Source of the DNA: Effrenium voratum
Lineage: Eukaryota; Sar; Dinophyceae; Suessiales; Symbiodiniaceae
NCBI GenBank assembly: GCA_963377175.1
Contig: CAUJNA010000578.1
Span: forward strand, 130,890 to 194,889
DNA length: 64,000 nucleotides
Reading direction: 5' to 3'
In this document: one piece after another, positions 59,990 to 64,000 of the stretch
Layout of the letters: every line of letters starts with the position of its first letter
Numbering within the stretch: the first letter of the stretch is position 1
Position numbers and translations under genes: made by a program
The notes under the pieces: generated by a model
Database searches by the model: none
What the model was told of the DNA's origin: nothing
What the model saw: the letters and a program-made list of their open reading frames with translations, nothing else

Positions 59990-61900
59990 TGAGAAAAGCC
60001 CAATACCGTCAAACAGGCAATGTCGCACATTGCAGATCGAGCTGGGACCTTCATGCCATCCCTGCCTCTCTGCACATGACCAAAGACCGACCGGTACTCA
60101 GCATCATGGAAGCGGTCACACCCTTTTGGCAGCCGGGCGCAAAAGCTTGTACTGCTTTAGCCCGAAGCTGTGCATGAAAAGCCCAAACGGTTGGCAGAGG
60201 TGAGCTTTGACGCGGACTCACATGAGGCACGGTCAAGATTACTTACTTACGGCCGTTTCGCTACTTCGTTTGAGAGTCCCCTATCGTTTTCCAGCGCTTC
60301 CATCCTTTTCCAGGCGTATCGTCTTTTTGAGAGTCCCCGATCGTTTGCCATGGTTTTGTGCATTTTCACAATATCAACGAAACACCGAATACTAAACTCA
60401 ACAGAAGTATTTTTGACGGTACTTCACATGGGTTCAGCATGATCCAGCGTTGACAAACAAGTCTGCACTATCCGATCTTCTGCCCCGCAGCGAGTTGATT
60501 TGACTTTGACCTTGTGGCTTTGCCTACAATGGGGACTGTCAAGCTAAAAGATTGCTTTGGTTTTGTCCCTTCCAGGACTCGTGATTGTCTTACAAAAAGA
60601 CGGGTTGTAGCCCATACAATCAAAGGCCACTTCCTCGTTTCACGTCTCTTTCGACGACAAACGTCGCACATGGCAGGTCAAGCTGGGACCTTGACATCAC
60701 TGCCCCTCTGCCAAAAAGCCAAGACCGGCCATTTGGTCAGTATCATGGCAAATTGAGTGATGCATGAAGCAATTACAATGGTGGAAGGGCCCTTCAACAT
60801 CGAAATGGCGTCAACTTGCCAGCTGACGTGGCTGGAAAGAAACTGCGCCAATTAAGCGGAAACCGGTGGGTTGGAAAGTCCAGTCTGGCGCCGCCTGAAC
60901 GATCCAGGAAGATTCCGCAAAACAAGCTTCGGCTTTGAACCAGAAGGCCACCAAGAGAGGATATTGCAAGGTCCCTGCTCACAACCTCAGGTGGAATGCT
61001 TCACTTGCCAAGCTAGTTGCCGCAACTTGCATTGCACATTCTTTGGAAGCATGTACTGATTTAGCCCGTCGGTCTGCCCCGCAGCGAGCAGCTTTGACTT
61101 TGACCTTGTGGCTTTGCCTGAAATGTCGACTATCAAGCTGAAAGATTGCTTTGGTTTTGTCCCTTCCCGGACCAGCGATTGTCTCGCAAGAAGCGGGGCT
61201 GTAACCCGACTAACCAAAGGCCACACATTGCAGGTCGGCTTTGAACCAGAAGGCCACCAAGAGAGGGTGTTGAAAAGCGCACTTCCTGTGTTCACGTCTC
61301 TTCCGGGAAACGTCGCACACTGCAGCTCAAGCTGGGACCTTGACATCACTGCCCCTCTGCCAAAAAGCCAAGACCTGCCATTTGGTCAGCATCATGGCAA
61401 ATCGAGTGATGCATGAAGCAACTACCATGGTGGAAGGGCCCTTCAACATCGAAATGGTCAACTTGCCAGCTGACGTGGCTGGAAAGAAACTGCGCCAATT
61501 GAGAGGAAACACGGTCGGTGCCCATACAGGCCAGCGGAAGGTCCAGTTTGAACCAGAAGGCCACCAAGAGAGGGTGTTGAAAAGCGCACTTCCTGTGCTC
61601 ACATCTCTTCCGAAAAACGTCGCACGTTGCAGCTCAAGCTGGGACTTTGATATCACTGCCCCTCTGCCAAAAAGCCAACATTTGCCATTTGGTCAGCATC
61701 ATGGCAATCATGTGATGCATGAAGCAACTACCATGGTGGAAGGGCCCTTTAACATCGAAATGGCGTCAACTTGCCAGCTGCCGTGGCTGGAAACAAACTG
61801 CGCCAATTCAGCGGAAACACGGTGACTTCCCATACAGGCCAAAGACTTGCCGTTAGTCAGAATCATGGAAGCGGTCACACCCTTTTCAGCCCGGCGCAAA
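59990..61900. repeat. diverged satellite-related modules
   Basis: Modules such as GTGATGCATGAAGCAACTAC, TGGTGGAAGGGCCCTTCAAC and CCAGAAGGCCACCAAGAGAG recur at about 60760-60860, 61400-61500 and 61710-61810, mixed with pieces of the 365-bp unit (TTTGACCTTGTGGCTTTGCC at 60505, 61100). The order differs from the array to the right. No gene supported. Confidence 0.75.
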
Positions 61901-64000
61901 AGCTTGTACTGCTTTAGCCCGTCGGTCTGAAGCTGTGCAGGAAAAGCCCAAACGGTTGGCAGAGGTGAGCTTTGACGCGGACTCACATGGGTTACGCATG
62001 ATCCGGTGTTGACACACAAGTCTGCACTACCCTATCGTCTGCCCCGCAGCGAGCAGCTTTAACTTTGACCTTGTGGCTTTGCCTGAAATGTCAACTTTGG
62101 TTTTGTCCCTTGCAGGACTTGTTTTAGCCCAACTGACCAAAGGCGACCTCCTCGTTTCACGCCTCCTCCAGGAAACGTCCACACATTCCAATTAAAGCTG
62201 CGACCTTGACATGACAGGTGACCAAAGACTTGGCGTTGGTCAGAATCATGGAAGCGGTCACACCCTTTTGGCAGCCGGGCGCAAACTGGTAAATGGAAAC
62301 GTGGACTACGACCTGCGGTTTTTTTGGTGGTTTAATTTGACCCACACCCACATGGGTTACGCATGATCCGGTGTTGACACACAAGTCTGCACTACCCTAT
62401 CGTCTGCCCCGCAGCGAGCAGCTTTAACTTTGACCTTGTGGCTTTGCCTGAAATGTCAACTTTGGTTTTGTCCCTTGCAGGACTTGTTTTAGCCCAACTG
62501 ACCAAAGGCGACCTCCTCGTTTCACGCCTCCTCCAGGAAACGTCCACACATTCCAATTAAAGCTGCGACCTTGACATGACAGGTGACCAAAGACTTGGCG
62601 TTGGTCAGAATCATGGAAGCGGTCACACCCTTTTGGCAGCCGGGCGCAAACTGGTAAATGGAAACGTGGACTACGACCTGCGGTTTTTTTGGTGGTTTAA
62701 TTTGACCCACACCCACATGGGTTACGCATGATCCGGTGTTGACACACAAGTCTGCACTACCCTATCGTCTGCCCCGCAGCGAGCAGCTTTAACTTTGACC
62801 TTGTGGCTTTGCCTGAAATGTCAACTTTGGTTTTGTCCCTTGCAGGACTTGTTTTAGCCCAACTGACCAAAGGCGACCTCCTCGTTTCACGCCTCCTCCA
62901 GGAAACGTCCACACATTCCAATTAAAGCTGCGACCTTGACATGACAGGTGACCAAGACTTGGCGTTGGTCAGAATCATGGAAGCGGTCACACCCTTTTGG
63001 CAGCCGGGCGCAAAAGCTTGTACTGCTTTAGCCCGAAGCTGTGCAGGAAAAGCCCAAACGGTTGGCAGAGGTGAGCTTTGACGCGGACTCACATGGGTTC
63101 AGCATGATCCAGCGTTGACAAACAAGCCTGCACTACCCTATCGTCTGCCCCGCAGCGAGCAGCTTTAACTTTGACCTTGTGGCTTTGCCTGAAATGTCAA
63201 CTTTGGTTTTGTCCCTTGCAGGACTCGTTTTAGCCCAACTGACCAAAGGCGACCTCCTCGTTTCACGCCTCCTCCAGGAAACGTCCACACATTCCAATTC
63301 AAGCTGCGACCTTGACATGACAGGTGACCAAAGACTTGGCGTTGGTCAGAATCATGGAAGCGGTCACACCCTTTTGGCAGCCGGGCGCAAAAGCTTGTAC
63401 TGCTTTAGCCCGAAGCTGTGCAGGAAAAGCCCAAACGGTTGGCAGAGGTGAGCTTTGACGCGGACTCACATGGGTTCAGCATGATCCAGCGTTGACAAAC
63501 AAGCCTGCACTACCCTATCGTCTGCCCCGCAGCGAGCAGCTTTAACTTTGACCTTGTGGCTTTGCCTGAAATGTCAACTTTGGTTTTGTCCCTTGCAGGA
63601 CTTGTTTTAGCCCAACTGACCAAAGGCGACCTCCTCGTTTCACGCCTCCTCCAGGAAACGTCCACACATTCCAATTAAAGCTGCGACCTTGACATGACAG
63701 GTGACCAAAGACTTGGCGTTGGTCAGAATCATGGAAGCGGTCACACCCTTTTGGCAGCCGGGCGCAAACTGGTAAATGGAAACGTGGACTACGACCTGCG
63801 GTTTTTTTGGTGGTTTAATTTGACCCACACCCACATGGGTTACGCATGATCCGGTGTTGACACACAAGTCTGCACTACCCGATCGTCTGCCCCGCAGCGA
63901 GCAGCTTTAACTTTGACCTTGTGGCTTTGCCTGAAATGTCAACTGTGGTTTTGTCCCTTGCAGGACTCGTTTTAGCCCAACTGACCAAAGGCGACCTCCT
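61901..64000. repeat. satellite-like array, 365- and 377-bp units, open at window end
   Basis: Starts of ACATGGGTT lie at 61985, 62350, 62715, 63091, 63468 and 63833 (steps 365, 365, 376, 377, 365). The common part runs from GATCCxGxGTTGACA to CAGCCGGGCGCAAA. The variable part is either an A module (GGAAACGTGGACTACGACCT...GGTGGTTTAATTTGACCC) or a B module (GCTTGTACTGCTTTAGCC...AGGTGAGCTTTGACGCGG). Units are nearly identical. The short minus frames repeated in each A unit (RPQVVVHVSIYQFAPG) have no support as genes. Confidence 0.9.

Noticed and set aside
62157..63867. Identical 75-codon minus-strand frames repeated in satellite units
   Set aside because: They follow the repeat unit exactly, lack motifs, and exist only in units with the A module.
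1..64000. Dinoflagellate spliced-leader relics (CCATTTTGGCTCAAG)
   Set aside because: Looked for by eye; only partial GGCTCAAG matches such as near 40958, without the preceding CCATTTT.
1..64000. CRISPR arrays, bacterial operons or Shine-Dalgarno starts
   Set aside because: The tandem repeats have no unique spacers of constant length, and the window has introns, copia elements and microsatellites typical of a eukaryotic nucleus.

Overview
The window looks like nuclear DNA of a dinoflagellate, most like Suessiales/Symbiodiniaceae-type genomes. The basis is: Ty1/copia polyproteins of the style abundant in dinoflagellate gene predictions (coiled-coil gag with CCCH fingers, DTGCG protease, an extra domain after RNase H), short GC-rich exons in AT-rich repetitive introns, no operon structure, and a very high load of tandem, inverted and microsatellite repeats. 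No dinoflagellate spliced-leader relic was seen. Species cannot be named from sequence alone.

Layout. 0-11 kb is mostly repeats: a CTGT/CTGTGT microsatellite, a 1.7-kb AT-rich array whose units switch strand half-way, a 177-bp tandem duplication, a TACA microsatellite and a 193-bp tandem array. A coiled-coil pseudogene sits near 9.4 kb. 11.5-13.7 kb holds the first cluster of degraded genes resembling a polinton-like (double-jelly-roll capsid) DNA virus: a superfamily-1 helicase fragment, the tail of a small protein ending in a PPxY motif, and a major-capsid-like gene, followed by a tRNA-like sequence. 15-19.5 kb has short host-type plus-strand exons, ending in a Met/Gln-rich repeat protein.

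19.6-30.8 kb (minus strand) is a decayed copia element whose reverse-transcriptase core is missing. It is followed on the same strand by a frameshifted multi-domain ORF block whose last part has a Tpt1/KptA-like (RNA 2'-phosphotransferase) signature. 31.4-34.1 kb has host-type exons on both strands.

35.5-37.35 kb is the second viral cluster. It repeats the PPxY protein and the capsid gene, but its capsid copy is split by a retrosequence-like insertion and cut short by a 0.5-kb inverted-repeat element. 37.3-40.3 kb is a patchwork of different short tandem repeats and perfect hairpins. 40.455-47.725 kb is a young, structurally complete copia element (identical 254-bp LTRs, 5-bp target duplication, tRNA-iMet-like primer site) inserted into a coiled-coil ORF on the same strand.

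48.5-51.8 kb is the third viral cluster: a virion-protein-like gene, an AT-hook protein, the start of the Gly/Ala-rich PPxY-type protein, and further small ORFs with short or overlapping junctions. 51.7-52.6 kb is an array of palindromic ~72-bp units, with strays at 57.7 and 58.3 kb. 53.2-55.2 kb is a frameshifted minus-strand copy of a protein family I associate with multicopy dinoflagellate genes. The last 4 kb is a satellite-like array of 365/377-bp units that continues past the window end.

How the parts relate: the three viral-like clusters have complementary gene content (helicase, structural proteins, PPxY protein, capsid) and each carries several frameshifts. They read as remnants of one or a few related integrated viruses, later invaded by other mobile DNA. 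The two copia elements are of very different age.
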